From: Buttiauxella agrestis ATCC 33320
Lineage (GTDB): Bacteria; Pseudomonadota; Gammaproteobacteria; Enterobacterales; Enterobacteriaceae
Assembly (NCBI RefSeq): GCF_000735355.1
Contig: NZ_JMPI01000077.1
Coordinates: 1-38,248, forward strand
Direction: 5' to 3'
Length of the DNA stretch: 38,248 nucleotides
Shown: positions 1 through 7,896 of the stretch, piece after piece
Layout of the letters: each line of letters begins with the position of its first letter
Position numbering within the stretch: position 1 is the stretch's first letter
Made by a program: the position numbers and the translations under genes
Notes under the pieces: model-generated
The model's database searches: none
What the model was told of the DNA's origin: nothing
The model's input: the letters and a program-made list of their open reading frames with translations, nothing else

Positions 1-26
1 ACGGAGGCGGTGCTACGAAAAGCCCT

Positions 27-42
27 CCGCGTGAGAACGCGG
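27..42. repeat. Short perfect inverted repeat
   Basis: CCGCGT and ACGCGG arms flank a GAGA loop. It lies left of direct-repeat copy 1, in the place where copies 2 and 3 have a long hairpin. It may be the edge of a third hairpin cut off by the window start. That reading is inference. Confidence 0.4.
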
Positions 43-130
43 CCGTGAGATACCCCACCGGGCACACAAACAGCATGAACACACCCGACACGACGGAACG
101 GCGTGGCGATATTAAAGCGACGGTTCACCG

Positions 131-317
131 GCGCGGTGAAGGCGTGGGCCAACGGCCCGCAGCAGGGGTTGACCTTGCCGTTGCCATCAGACCCTAGCGA
201 AGCCCGAAACCCGCAAGGGATTCGGCGGAGACTGGCCGCTGCCGTGCAGCTGCCCGTCGGAGTGGGGCTGACGACCCGGCCGGAACGGACGGAGAGCCGA
301 AGGGGGCCATTGCCCTG
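131..317 (-). repeat. Leading-region direct repeat, copy 1 (candidate ssDNA-promoter module)
   Basis: This GC-rich block recurs at 5162-5380 and 7897-8105. All three copies keep a GGGCC-NNN-GGCCC hairpin whose loop differs (AAC, ATC, GCA). All also keep a 9-bp stem, CCGAAACCC against GGGRTTCGG, with one mismatch at the same place and loop GCAA or GGAC. Conserved stems with variable loops argue for a structural rather than coding role. Small ORFs on both strands here are by-products of the repeat. By analogy with copies 2 and 3 it should serve minus-strand genes to the left, outside the window. Confidence 0.7.
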
Positions 318-529
318 ATGAGGTTATTTTTTGGGGTAATGGCACTCTGGTAGCAGTAGCAAAAAACGGTTACCCGGCATCAGCAAAAGTGCCAGAGCAT
401 CAGCAGCCCTCAGCAAGGTATGTATCAGGGGAAATAACGGAAACATCAGGAAGAGAGGCTAAGGGAGAAAGCGGGTGCGCCGCAGGGGTACGCCTTCTGT
501 TGGTTTTGCGGTCGCACTCAGAAGGAGAA

Positions 530-560
530 AGGGCTGCCAGTATGGTTAACTGACAGCCCT
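530..560 (-). terminator. Hairpin in the hok 3' region
   Basis: Two 11-nt arms (530-540 and 550-560) pair except for one G.T position around a 9-nt loop. The hairpin lies about 75 nt downstream of the hok stop on the minus strand and is followed by a pyrimidine-rich stretch. It could end the hok transcript or belong to the fold-back 3' end known for hok mRNAs. I see nothing else in 318-636. Confidence 0.5.
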
Positions 561-636
561 TCTGAAGGCGCTTGCGGCAATATCCAGAACATCATCAGCC
601 CTGAAAAGGTAGGGATTGCTCCCCACCTCCGGGTTG

Positions 637-795
637 CTACTTACCAGGTTCGTAAACTAGAAATGCAGCGATCTCCCTTGTTCCGTCCCGGTAGCGGATT
701 TCGCAGAGCGATTTCCGTGTCAGGTAAGTGAATATCAACAGTGTTAAACACACGATGAATACGCACCAGACAATGGTACTTCGCGGCAGTTTCAT
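637..795 (-). CDS. hok: Hok/FlmA-family type I toxin
   Basis: This is a 52-residue membrane toxin of a post-segregational killing locus. Residues 1-27 hold the single hydrophobic segment ([17 protein letters not shown]), followed by [13 protein letters not shown] and the C-terminal AYEPGK-like end of the family. Known Hok proteins depolarise the inner membrane when the plasmid is lost and the unstable antisense RNA decays. The start is the ATG at 795 after an AAGGAGAAG Shine-Dalgarno. It lies inside, and in frame with, the longer mok reading frame, so hok translation is expected to depend on mok. Length and residues match the family closely and the frame is intact. Confidence 0.95.
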   Translation of the reverse strand: MKLPRSTIVWCVFIVCLTLLIFTYLTRKSLCEIRYRDGTREIAAFLVYEPGK

Positions 796-852
796 AGCCT
801 TCTTCTCCTTGCACAAAGCGTGGTAAGAGGCTAATCTGAATGTGTCTAGCAT
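637..852 (-). CDS. mok: Mok, leader frame coupled to hok
   Basis: A 71-codon frame starts at 852 and runs in frame into hok, adding 19 residues ([19 protein letters not shown]) before the Hok start. In hok/sok loci, translation of mok opens the hok ribosome site. The antisense RNA blocks mok rather than hok directly. The mok start lies in the stretch covered by the predicted sok RNA, which fits that scheme. The mok product itself is not known to be needed. Confidence 0.8.
   Translation of the reverse strand: MLDTFRLASYHALCKEKKAMKLPRSTIVWCVFIVCLTLLIFTYLTRKSLCEIRYRDGTREIAAFLVYEPGK
809..837 (+). promoter_or_regulatory. sok antisense promoter
   Basis: TTGCAC (809-814), a 17-bp spacer and TAATCT (832-837) form a strong sigma70 promoter on the plus strand. 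It points away from hok into the mok leader, where the sok promoter lies in R1 and F. A start near 844 is predicted. Confidence 0.75.
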
Positions 853-905
853 TGGATCGCCTCGTGGTTAATTGAAAAATTACCTTCGGGGCTTTCTTCT
901 TTCTG
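844..905 (+). ncRNA. sok: Sok/FlmB-like antisense RNA
   Basis: Placed from the promoter at 809-837 and the roughly 60-70 nt usual for Sok. It would pair with the minus-strand leader including the mok start and ribosome site, blocking mok and so hok. An imperfect hairpin (GGT-AATT/AATT-ACC) lies inside. Both ends are estimates. Confidence 0.6.
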
Positions 906-1158
906 CCTCACAACAAGCCGACGGTGAGGCAAAAAGCCTCAAGCGCCATGGTCATTATACCGCAGCGGCACACTTCCTGCCCAGGAATAACATACTGAAT
1001 CTGTGAGCAAATTTAATGCCGGGTTCACCTTCTGTTTCCCGACGTTCCTGCCCATACGTCATCCCGTCACGGTATCCCCCACGCTGTCAGCGTCGAAAAA
1101 TCCTTATTCTGAACAGAAAAGACAATGTTATCGGGACTCAAATCCCTGCCAGGTTGTC

Positions 1159-1371
1159 TTACTGCGATGCACGCGCAGGCCAGCCAGCATAAACGAAAAG
1201 GGCTTTTGCCTGGTGTGAACGGCTGGATACGCGTTGTGCACTTTCCTGGGGGGTGTCCAGTTCATAGTGCTGGTTCATCGCCAGATCCACTGCCCCCGTC
1301 CGGTTCTGCGCAATGACCCGGTAATCAGCATACCCGCAGTGGTCACCCAGAATCACCGTATAGCGTTTCAT
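1159..1371 (-). CDS. Conserved small leading-region protein downstream of psiA
   Basis: Encodes 70 residues starting MKRYTVILGDHCGYADYRV. The start overlaps the psiA stop as ATGA (1368-1371), so it is probably translationally coupled to psiA and is the last gene of the psiB-psiA unit. I recognise no catalytic motif, signal peptide or membrane segment. The N-terminal part looks like a small alpha/beta fold. Similar short ORFs sit between psiA and flm/hok on F-like plasmids, but I know no function. Its place suggests expression during early plasmid entry. That is inference. Confidence 0.7.
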   Translation of the reverse strand: MKRYTVILGDHCGYADYRVIAQNRTGAVDLAMNQHYELDTPQESAQRVSSRSHQAKALFVYAGWPARASQ

Positions 1372-2099
1372 ACTCGCTCCTCCCGGTGTACCAGTTTGTT
1401 CGGAACCATCCAGCGTTCATGCGCCCTGACTGCCGGGGAGGCTTCTTTTGCCAGCGCCTGAACCTCATACATCAACGCCCAGTGCGGCTGGTTGTCCCAC
1501 TGCCACCGCTCAAGGGTTGCCAGCGACGGGAAACGCTCACTCCAGCGGAAAAACATGTCATCGAGCACATTTTCGCTGATATCTGTCTGCCGCCAGCGGG
1601 AGAACCAGCTGCGCACCGTTTCCGGGGTCTGGAATGCCAGGTCAATTTCGGCCTGCCCGACCCTGGACTGATACGCCTGCTGTTCGCTCATCCGGGCTTT
1701 GCTGCGCTGGCGCGAATATTTCTGCTCCCGGAGGTCCAGTTTCTGACGGAACCGCTCATCCTCCTTAAAGCGGGTTTCCGGGAACAGTTCGTATGCCGCA
1801 CTGACCGATAAGGGCAGATAACAGCAGGTTCCCCGGCTCTCGATCAGCGTATCGATGGCGCTTATCCAGTTGGCCTTACGTCCACGCAACTCCCGCTCAG
1901 TGAGCGTGGCGGCGAAATAGTTTATTTCCTTCAGCCCGATACGTTTGCTGCCGGTGAGGTGTCGGAAAAAGGCATGTGCCCAGGCATGTTCAGGCAGGCG
2001 TTTCCCCTGCGAAAGGCGATGCTCCACCTCCCCTACCGCACGCAGTGCTGCGCGCCGGCCTTCATGCAACGGGATAAGTGCAAGATGAGCCGGGATCAT
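1368..2099 (-). CDS. psiA: PsiA plasmid leading-region protein
   Basis: Encodes 243 residues, close to the usual PsiA length of about 240. Family landmarks are the region around AFFRHLTGSKRIGL (residues about 43-57), the central QKYSRQ segment, and the C-terminal ERFPSLATLERWQWDNQPHWALMYE block. PsiA is encoded next to PsiB on F, R6-5 and related plasmids. Its own biochemical role is poorly defined. The start at 2099 overlaps the psiB stop by ATGA, and its stop overlaps the 70-aa gene the same way. The three genes therefore form one coupled unit. Confidence 0.93.
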   Translation of the reverse strand: MIPAHLALIPLHEGRRAALRAVGEVEHRLSQGKRLPEHAWAHAFFRHLTGSKRIGLKEINYFAATLTERELRGRKANWISAIDTLIESRGTCCYLPLSVSAAYELFPETRFKEDERFRQKLDLREQKYSRQRSKARMSEQQAYQSRVGQAEIDLAFQTPETVRSWFSRWRQTDISENVLDDMFFRWSERFPSLATLERWQWDNQPHWALMYEVQALAKEASPAVRAHERWMVPNKLVHREERV

Positions 2100-2524
2100 A
2101 ACGCCTCCTCCTGTGTCAGCATTTCCGCGACACTGGTCGCCGAGCAGCGCATCCGTGCCAGAGCCGCCGTCTGTTGCAGCAGCACATTGATATCCTGCGG
2201 TTCAAACACCAGGGTTGTCATGAGCAGTCTCACGCACTGACCACAGGACGAAAGCAGCACCACCGACCAGGCAGGACTGATTTCACCCGGACTACAGACA
2301 CACAGGTGCCACTGTCCGTCAGGCGGTGTAAAACGACACTGCACCGGAAACAGCCCGCCGAACTCGGTCCGGTACTCGGCGTTAACCTGCCAGTGTTCGG
2401 GAGTCTCGAGGTGTCGCATGATGGCGTGTGTCAGGGTGCGCCTGAAGTCGTCACCCCGCTCACGCCATTCTTCGTATTCACAGGGCAGCATGGTTTTCAA
2501 ATCATCAATATTACGGCTGAACAT
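2096..2524 (-). CDS. psiB: PsiB, RecA-binding SOS inhibitor
   Basis: Encodes 142 residues of the PsiB family. In known plasmids PsiB binds free RecA and stops filament formation on incoming single-stranded DNA, so conjugation does not trigger the SOS response. The C-terminal part (VFEPQDINVLLQQTAAL) and the RRTLTHAIMRHLE region are family-like. I chose ATG at 2524. An AAGGAG lies 8 nt upstream, whereas the in-frame GTG at 2533 overlaps that Shine-Dalgarno. The gene is first in the coupled psiB-psiA-70-aa unit and follows the parB-like gene after a hairpin. Confidence 0.93.
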   Translation of the reverse strand: MFSRNIDDLKTMLPCEYEEWRERGDDFRRTLTHAIMRHLETPEHWQVNAEYRTEFGGLFPVQCRFTPPDGQWHLCVCSPGEISPAWSVVLLSSCGQCVRLLMTTLVFEPQDINVLLQQTAALARMRCSATSVAEMLTQEEAL

Positions 2525-2541
2525 GGTCTTCACTCCTTATT

Positions 2542-2559
2542 GCCGCCCCGCAGGGCGGC
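2542..2559 (-). repeat. Intergenic hairpin between the parB-like gene and psiB
   Basis: GCCGCCC-CGCA-GGGCGGC is a perfect 7-bp stem filling the short gap between the two genes. It has no T-tract, so it is unlikely to be a simple intrinsic terminator. It is one of a series of such junction hairpins in this region. Confidence 0.6.
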
Positions 2560-2568
2560 ACAGCGTAA

Positions 2569-4539
2569 TCAGGCGGCTTCTGCCGGGTTATGCGAATCGG
2601 TATCCGTCTGAACCGGGGATGCAACGGGTGCAGCCATCCAGGCTGGCACCCAGCGGTTGCCGCTCATCTGGCTTTCGGCGTATTCAGCCGCATCCCCTTT
2701 CTTCATCTTCTCCGCGTTTCGCGCCGCCCCCGTGAGTCCTGCGTCCGTGAGCGCGTCAACTATCTGCACTTTGGAAAGTTGCCCGAAGAATGTCACTGTT
2801 TCCGGTTGCCACCAGTCGCGCAGGTGGAAGTTCAGCTCAGCTTCCAGGTCGTTAAGTGGACTGCGGGAGGTGAAACCGTGCTCACGGGTCTGGACACCGT
2901 TCACGCTGAATGCGGTACACAGCGCCATCAGGGACATCAGTACCGCGCCGTCCAGGGTAAAGAAGGTGGTGAAATCTTTCTGCCAGCCTTCCGGCAGCAG
3001 CGCTTCCAGACGGTTTTTTTCCGCCATCAGCGCCCGCCAGGCGACACCCGTCTTACCGGACGGTGCGTTATCACACAGAGAATAGTGCGAGCAGGTCAGG
3101 CTGATTTGCAGGGGATGGCTCTGCGTGGAGCAGACCACAAAGACTTTCTGACACAACGACCAGACCAGCATGGCGACGGCTTTTTGCGGCTGCTGCATCA
3201 GGGCCGCCTGGACTGCCAGGGTACGTTCGGAGGACATTTTCGTGACCAGCGGCAGACTGATAGCATCGGCAGGATCGGGCTGACGGGTATACGTATGCAC
3301 CTGAGACGGGGTTTTCTCTCCCTCTTCGCTGTTATCGCGCAGCAGGACGCCACGCTGCACGGTCATGGCACCGTAAGACCAGGACACCACCACGCCTGTG
3401 GCGTCTTTCATCTCCTGTGTCCAGGCCCGGTCTGTCCCGGCACTTTCCATCGCCGCAATTTCCAGTTCAAGCGCTGCGGACTCATCACACTCAGATTCAA
3501 ACGCATCATACTGATCCTGAAGTGAGGCCAGTCGTTCTTCCTCTTCTTCGCTGTATACCGGGTTGGGTTCATCCTGCAACACATACACCTGCGCATCCTC
3601 ACCGTGATAACGCACAGACTCCATACGCGCCAGGCACCATGACCAGCCTTCGGTGGCTTTCAGGTCTTCGGCGGCCTGTGTCAGTTTTTCCAGCACACGG
3701 GTATCGAGCAGCACGGCGTCCACAAAACCCCCGTCATCAGCACTGAACAGGTCGCGGCGTATTTCGCCGTCGCGGAATGCGGTTTCCCCGACGAAGCGGA
3801 ATTTTGCGCAGTCGGTGGTGACTTCGCTCTCGGTGATCAGGCTGCGGATATCGCGTACCTCGGGCTTATTGTTCCAGCCTTTCTGACGGGCAGCCTCGAG
3901 CACCTGCACCTGACGGGCCGGATCACTCTCGAGCGCCAGGGCATGGCAGTGTTCGGTGGTCAGTTCGTCGCTGGCCAGCGCTTCAAGAATGACGGGGGCA
4001 AGGTCAGCGAGCTTTAACATGCGCTGCACATGACGGGGGCCATAGCCCAGTAAATCACCAATCTGCGCGGGTGTTTTTCCCTCAGCAGCCAGGGTACGGA
4101 AGCCGACGATTTGCTCTGCCGGGTGCATATCCCGACGCTGTCCGTTCTCGGTCATCGAGGCGACAACCGCCAGATCATCAGGAACACGCTTCACGGCGAC
4201 GGGCTGGTCGGATGAAAACGTGCCGATGTCGGCAAGATGCATCATCGCGGTCAGTCGGCGGCCCCCGGCGGCGACACCGAAACGCCCGCCTTCAAGGGCG
4301 TGAACCACCAGGTTCTGCAACAGTCCGACCGCCGCAATGGAGTCAGCCAGTTCACGGATACTGTCTGCCGCATAGGGGATCGTGCGCACATTCAGCGGGG
4401 AACGGACCAGGGCTGACAGGGGAAGATATTCAATCTGTACGGCTTCGAGGGCCGTTTTCAGGGCCACCGCCCCCGCTTTATCCGCGCGGGTCACGCTGGC
4501 TTTTCGGGTGCTTTTTGCTTTAGACTCGGTTACTGACAT
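2569..4539 (-). CDS. Leading-region ParB-like protein (YubM type)
   Basis: Encodes 656 residues. An N-terminal ParB/Spo0J-type domain (about 35-135) carries LPLSALVRSPLNVR, AAGGRRL and ENGQRRDMHPAEQ. A helix-turn-helix follows (about 155-185, AQIGDLLGYGPRHVQRMLKL). The long C-terminal part, with an acidic stretch near 325-350, is typical of the large ParB-like proteins next to psiB on F-like plasmids. Those are distinct from the partition ParB; this plasmid has a separate SopB at 13764-14726. Some relatives have been described as nucleases, but that is not proven here. The start at 4539 has an AGAGG site. It lies between DUF905 and psiB and is likely co-transcribed with both. Confidence 0.9.
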   Translation of the reverse strand: MSVTESKAKSTRKASVTRADKAGAVALKTALEAVQIEYLPLSALVRSPLNVRTIPYAADSIRELADSIAAVGLLQNLVVHALEGGRFGVAAGGRRLTAMMHLADIGTFSSDQPVAVKRVPDDLAVVASMTENGQRRDMHPAEQIVGFRTLAAEGKTPAQIGDLLGYGPRHVQRMLKLADLAPVILEALASDELTTEHCHALALESDPARQVQVLEAARQKGWNNKPEVRDIRSLITESEVTTDCAKFRFVGETAFRDGEIRRDLFSADDGGFVDAVLLDTRVLEKLTQAAEDLKATEGWSWCLARMESVRYHGEDAQVYVLQDEPNPVYSEEEEERLASLQDQYDAFESECDESAALELEIAAMESAGTDRAWTQEMKDATGVVVSWSYGAMTVQRGVLLRDNSEEGEKTPSQVHTYTRQPDPADAISLPLVTKMSSERTLAVQAALMQQPQKAVAMLVWSLCQKVFVVCSTQSHPLQISLTCSHYSLCDNAPSGKTGVAWRALMAEKNRLEALLPEGWQKDFTTFFTLDGAVLMSLMALCTAFSVNGVQTREHGFTSRSPLNDLEAELNFHLRDWWQPETVTFFGQLSKVQIVDALTDAGLTGAARNAEKMKKGDAAEYAESQMSGNRWVPAWMAAPVASPVQTDTDSHNPAEAA

Positions 4540-4571
4540 AGTTAATACCTCTCAGGTTTGATGATTGTCTG

Positions 4572-4600
4572 GCCCTGCGGAGTTCGCGCTCCGACAGGGC
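4572..4600 (-). repeat. Intergenic hairpin between DUF905 gene and parB-like gene
   Basis: GCCCTG plus GGAG pair with CTCC plus CAGGGC around a TTCGCG loop. It fills most of the gap before the parB-like start and has no T-tract. Confidence 0.6.
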
Positions 4601-4606
4601 ACCTTC

Positions 4607-4846
4607 TTACTGCTTTTTCACACCATAACGTTCGATATAGCGATTCAGCATCGCGCCACCGTCAGCCTCAAAATTCCAGTTACGCCAGATGAGCGGTCCG
4701 GTACTTTCCCGAACCACAAGGCGAAAATGCGTCCCCTGATCGTCTTCAATCGCCACATTGTGATACTGCTCCGCCACGTCCTGCGCCTGTTTGTGGGTAA
4801 ATACCCCATCAGGAAGACGCCCTGTTTCTGGTTCTGAAGCACACAT
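4607..4846 (-). CDS. DUF905-family protein
   Basis: Encodes 79 residues. The core [21 protein letters not shown] and the following [13 protein letters not shown]...WRNWNFE...LNRYIERYG match DUF905, a family known mainly from enterobacterial plasmid leading regions. The function is unknown. I chose the ATG at 4846, preceded by a strong GGGAGG site. The upstream in-frame extension would read through the long hairpin at 4952-5099 and is rejected. This is the first gene downstream of direct-repeat copy 2 and its hairpin, about 105 nt from the hairpin edge. Confidence 0.85.
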   Translation of the reverse strand: MCASEPETGRLPDGVFTHKQAQDVAEQYHNVAIEDDQGTHFRLVVRESTGPLIWRNWNFEADGGAMLNRYIERYGVKKQ

Positions 4847-4951
4847 AAAACCTCCCTTCTTTCTTTTCAGCCCATATCTTCTGTTAGATTCCGGAGCCGC
4901 GGTGTTGACGTTTCGTTGTGACCGGCTCTGTTTATCGTCAGGTGATCCACA

Positions 4952-5099
4952 TCTCCCGTTGAGTTCCTTCGCCGCAAGGGCGTCGGAAACACCGGCGGAG
5001 TTGGCTGTCCAGGGCGCCGCTTGCGGCGTGCATTTCACCCTGGACTGACGAAACCGACTGTGTTGACTTCAGCCCCGGCGAAAGGGACTTAACGGGAGA
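4952..5099 (-). promoter_or_regulatory. Long nested hairpin A, candidate Frpo/ssi-type ssDNA promoter
   Basis: Nested stems are visible. TCTCCCGTT (4952-4960) pairs with AACGGGAGA (5091-5099). CGCCG (4970-4974) pairs with CGGCG (5076-5080). AGTTGG (4999-5004) pairs with CCGACT (5054-5059). GTCCAGGG (5007-5014) pairs with CCCTGGAC (5038-5045). Inside is CGCCGC-TT-GCGGCG (5015-5028). The inner part shares GGCGTKCATTTCA with hairpin B at 7685-7821. It lies between repeat copy 2 and the first minus-strand gene, where a promoter would act. F carries hairpin promoters (Frpo) used by RNA polymerase on single-stranded DNA. Assigning this element to that class is inference; I did not settle on -35/-10 positions. 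Confidence 0.6.
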
Positions 5100-5161
5100 A
5101 GCACCAGGAAGGATGAGCAGGGCACAACTACAACGACGCTGAGCGGCGGCGAATCGTCGTT

Positions 5162-5380
5162 GCCCCTCAGAGCGACGGTGGCTTTATCGCCGGCGTGGTG
5201 AAGGCGTGGGCCATCGGCCCGCAGCAGGGGTTGACCTGGCCGTTGCCATCAGACCCTAGCGAAGCCCGAAACCCGCAAGGGGTTCGGCCGGAGACTGGCC
5301 GCTGCCGTGCAGCCGCCCGTCGGAGTAGGGCTGACGACCCGGCCGGAACGGACGGAGAGCCGAAGGGGGCCATTGCCCTG
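5162..5380 (-). repeat. Leading-region direct repeat, copy 2
   Basis: About 219 bp, closely matching copy 3 from its GCCCCTCAGAGCG start and copy 1 from about 5192. It holds the shared GGGCC-ATC-GGCCC hairpin and the CCGAAACCC-GCAA-GGGGTTCGG stem. The block from ACGACCCGGCCGG onward is identical in all copies up to AAGGGGGCC. It lies just right of hairpin A. Small ORFs on both strands are not credible genes. I see no other gene in 5381-5560. Confidence 0.75.
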
Positions 5381-5560
5381 CTGTGTTTTTCATTACCATC
5401 ACAAGGGAAGCGTCATCGTTGAATGAAAAAGATGAAGAAAGGAAACAGGAAAATGAAAGGGAAGAGAAACAGCCACAGTGGCACGACGGAACAGCGTCAG
5501 GGCTCTCATCAACTGTTCACTGACCAGGTTATCACGCGCAGGAGGATGGACGGCGCGTCA

Positions 5561-5579
5561 GCGCCGGTCTTCCCGGCGC
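5561..5579 (-). repeat. Hairpin downstream of the NPPF methyltransferase gene
   Basis: GCGCCGG and CCGGCGC pair around a short TCTTC loop, about 75 nt past the methyltransferase stop. No T-tract is seen on the minus strand, so it is not a classical terminator. Confidence 0.5.
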
Positions 5580-5652
5580 CGCAGGCGCGCGGTCTTTTCC
5601 GGGCTGAACGTGCAGAGGTTGCCTGACCCAACCTCCGCACCGGGCGAGAATA

Positions 5653-6219
5653 TCAGTCTGCAACCAGACGTATAATCACCGTTGAAACATCCGTATAGGT
5701 AAACGTCCCTCGCGGCAGCGGCTCCCAGATATCTGACTGCGCTTTCAGTGCCTTTTCCTGCCGGGGACCGTTCAGACAAACGGCGGTCAGTACGCCACCC
5801 GGTGCCAGCAGGGTAAAGGCATGCCGGATATGCTTAATATCCTGCGCGTGTCCGAATGGCGGATTCATGACAATCCGGGTGTAACGCTTCCCGGGGGCAT
5901 ATTGCAGGAAATCACAGCAGGTCACCGCCACACCTTCAAATTCATTTCTGAGGTACTGACACAGCCCGGTATTGAGCTCAACGGCGTCACACGTTGCCCC
6001 CGGAGCCGCAGCCCGCACAGCCCTCAGAATGGCGCCGGTTCCGGCGTTAGGCTCGAGAATAATGTCACTGTCACGGATACTCGCGAGTGAGACCAGACGG
6101 GCACAAACCGGATCGGGAGAAACAAACAGCTGTGCGCTGGCGTGTACCTCTGCCACCGGGGCGCGTCCCTCGAGCCGTCCGCGCATCATTTCAATACGTT
6201 GTTTCAGAGCGCTATGCAT
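5653..6219 (-). CDS. Class I SAM-dependent methyltransferase with NPPF motif
   Basis: Encodes 188 residues. Motif I is ILEPNAGTGAILRA (about residues 54-67). An acidic residue in DAVELN follows. Catalytic motif IV is MNPPFGHAQD (about 118-127), typical of N-modifying enzymes acting on nucleic acid or protein. There is no separate target-recognition domain, and the protein is short. It resembles small methylases found in the leading region of F-like plasmids. The substrate is unknown. An anti-restriction or nucleic-acid modification role is inference from position. The start at 6219 is preceded by GGAGAAG. It follows DUF3560 after a short gap filled by a hairpin, so the two are probably one transcript. 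Confidence 0.85.
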   Translation of the reverse strand: MHSALKQRIEMMRGRLEGRAPVAEVHASAQLFVSPDPVCARLVSLASIRDSDIILEPNAGTGAILRAVRAAAPGATCDAVELNTGLCQYLRNEFEGVAVTCCDFLQYAPGKRYTRIVMNPPFGHAQDIKHIRHAFTLLAPGGVLTAVCLNGPRQEKALKAQSDIWEPLPRGTFTYTDVSTVIIRLVAD

Positions 6220-6237
6220 TTTTCATCTTCTCCGCAA

Positions 6238-6260
6238 CTCCCCGGCTCTGTGCCGGGGAG
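6238..6260 (-). repeat. Perfect hairpin between DUF3560 and methyltransferase genes
   Basis: CTCCCCGGC and GCCGGGGAG form a perfect 9-bp stem with a 5-nt loop (TCTGT) in the 48-nt gap. There is no T-tract. It may be an mRNA stabiliser or processing site. Confidence 0.65.
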
Positions 6261-6267
6261 CCGTTAT

Positions 6268-7647
6268 TTACAGGGCAGGAATTTCAACGGTTTTCAGGTC
6301 ACTGATGTAGACATTTGACAGGCTGTAAGCGCTATCCATTGCCCGCCGGAAACGATACGCGCCGTGGGTTTCACCGGCCGCCACGCCGCGGACGCTTTTA
6401 TAATCCCGGTGTTTTTCAGCCCACTGGGCCTTTGTCATCGTGATAAATCCGTCACCCGGGTAGTTAACGATCGGAGGGCGTTTTGTCGCTGATGTTGCGG
6501 TGGTCGCCTCTTCCTGCGAAGGCGGCTGATAATCGGTAATACGGTCAATGGTCAGGTTCATTGTTCTGTCGGGATACCCCATAAAGGTGTACCACGGCGT
6601 GACCACTGAACTGACTTCACCCCGACTTTTATTCACGCGGATAATGGTCAGCCATTCCCCGCGGCTGAGCACCCTGCCGCCTGGACGAAAATCCTGAGTG
6701 CGTGTGAACACCCCGCCGTTTTCCTCCAGCATGGCGCGCTCGTAGCTCAGGCGGTTGCGGTAATGAGCTGCCCAGCGCTGTTGGTGGCGGATCGTGCGTT
6801 CATGCCAGGATACGGCAATATCGCGGGCCTGCTGCGCCGTGATAATGTCCTCTTTCATTGCCGAATAGAGGCCCATATACCCCTCATACTGGCTTTTATC
6901 GGCCGGACGTGGATATTTCTCCAGAGGAAAAGAACAGGAGATATGCTCGTAATTACTCACCACCAGCGCCATGTTTAAATCGAGGTTCTCAGAGCGCCAG
7001 AGTTTCAGGCGTTTTTCGCTATCATTGATGGTCTTTTCTGACTTACGCAGGTCTGCCTCAATTTTTTTAATACGACGATAGCGCACATCTGAACGCTCTT
7101 TATAACGGGCATGCCGGATAGATGCCGCCGCCCTGTCCTCCCAGTATCCGGCCCGCTCAAACAGCATGACGGCGCGTTTCATCCCGTTTTCAATTTTCTT
7201 CGCATCATTTCGTGCACGGCGTTCGCTGTGATGGCCCACAAGGATGGGTTGCCCGAAGGGGATGGCAGAAGAGAGCGCAGACACTGCATTCAGTGTCTGC
7301 TCTGATTCGGTGGCGCGTTTTTCGCTGTAGCCGCTGAAGCGTTCCGCGCGTTCTTCCTGGCGATCAAACAGGGTACTGTCCTCATCCTCAATATCCCCGA
7401 CCAGAGACATCAATAAATCTTCACGTCCGGGCGTCCAGGCCGGGGCAACGAAAAGTGTCTGCTTCGGTGCCCACTTAAAGCCCGCCACGCTGACCCGGGC
7501 ATAAGTCTCTTCATCGAGACGGTGACGGGTATAAAGGCGCAGTTTGTTATCGTCCGGGGAATAGGTCGCCCGGTATGTCTGGCCGTGGTTTTCATCAGAT
7601 GCATTTGTAGGCTTCGTTGTCGCGCCCTGGACGTTTTGTTGTGACAT
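6268..7647 (-). CDS. DUF3560-family leading-region protein
   Basis: Encodes 459 residues. The N-terminal part (YRATYSPDDNKLRLY...ARVSVAGFKWAPKQTLFVAPAWTP) precedes the DUF3560 signature GHHSERRARNDA (about residues 138-149). A charged, probably coiled-coil stretch follows (about 165-225), then a C-terminal module with a VNYPGDGFITMTKAQWA segment. The function is unknown. The family is largely plasmid-borne and close to anti-restriction genes. The start at 7647 has a GGAG site 9 nt upstream. It is the first gene left of hairpin B (7685-7821) and so likely the first expressed from it. Confidence 0.87.
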   Translation of the reverse strand: MSQQNVQGATTKPTNASDENHGQTYRATYSPDDNKLRLYTRHRLDEETYARVSVAGFKWAPKQTLFVAPAWTPGREDLLMSLVGDIEDEDSTLFDRQEERAERFSGYSEKRATESEQTLNAVSALSSAIPFGQPILVGHHSERRARNDAKKIENGMKRAVMLFERAGYWEDRAAASIRHARYKERSDVRYRRIKKIEADLRKSEKTINDSEKRLKLWRSENLDLNMALVVSNYEHISCSFPLEKYPRPADKSQYEGYMGLYSAMKEDIITAQQARDIAVSWHERTIRHQQRWAAHYRNRLSYERAMLEENGGVFTRTQDFRPGGRVLSRGEWLTIIRVNKSRGEVSSVVTPWYTFMGYPDRTMNLTIDRITDYQPPSQEEATTATSATKRPPIVNYPGDGFITMTKAQWAEKHRDYKSVRGVAAGETHGAYRFRRAMDSAYSLSNVYISDLKTVEIPAL

Positions 7648-7684
7648 GTTTTGATTCTCCTTATGGGGTTAAAGTGATGCTTTT

Positions 7685-7821
7685 GTGAGTATTCGCCGTC
7701 GCACACTGGCCCGGACCACATTCAGGCGCGCTGGCAAGGCCGCCGGAGGCGTTCATTTCAGCCTTGCCAGAAGGAGCGAATGAGTGTGGTCAAATGCACA
7801 GCGACGGTCGGAATTACTCAC
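7685..7821 (-). promoter_or_regulatory. Long nested hairpin B, candidate Frpo/ssi-type ssDNA promoter
   Basis: Nested stems are visible. GTGAGTA (7685-7691) pairs with TACTCAC (7815-7821). CCGTCGC (7696-7702) pairs with GCGACGG (7801-7807). GACCACA (7714-7720) pairs with TGTGGTC (7785-7791). ATTC (7720-7723) pairs with GAAT (7778-7781). CTGGCAAGGC (7731-7740) pairs perfectly with GCCTTGCCAG (7761-7770). The loop region carries GGCGTTCATTTCA, shared with hairpin A. It lies 38 bp from the DUF3560 start and right next to repeat copy 3. Paired stems with internal mismatches resemble known ssDNA promoters. The function is inferred. Confidence 0.62.
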
Positions 7822-7896
7822 GAAAGTTCACCCACCACAGTGAGGTGAAACAGGGCACAAACGCGGGACGGCGTGGGCGACAGCGACAGCCGTTCC

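Noticed and set aside
103-318. 71-residue frame over repeat copy 1, and equivalent frames at 5167-5422 and 7873-8175
   Set aside because: They follow the repeated structure, differ in frame and length between copies and have no ribosome sites. Conserved stems explain the similarity better.
1003-1461. Plus-strand frames facing psiA and the 70-aa gene
   Set aside because: They overlap real minus-strand genes antisense and have no ribosome sites or family features.
2590-3525. 311-codon plus-strand frame inside the parB-like gene
   Set aside because: A long antisense shadow of the GC-rich parB-like gene; its translation has no recognisable motif.
4847-5038. In-frame N-terminal extension of the DUF905 protein
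   Set aside because: It reads through the lower part of hairpin A. A strong GGGAGG site directly precedes the ATG at 4846.
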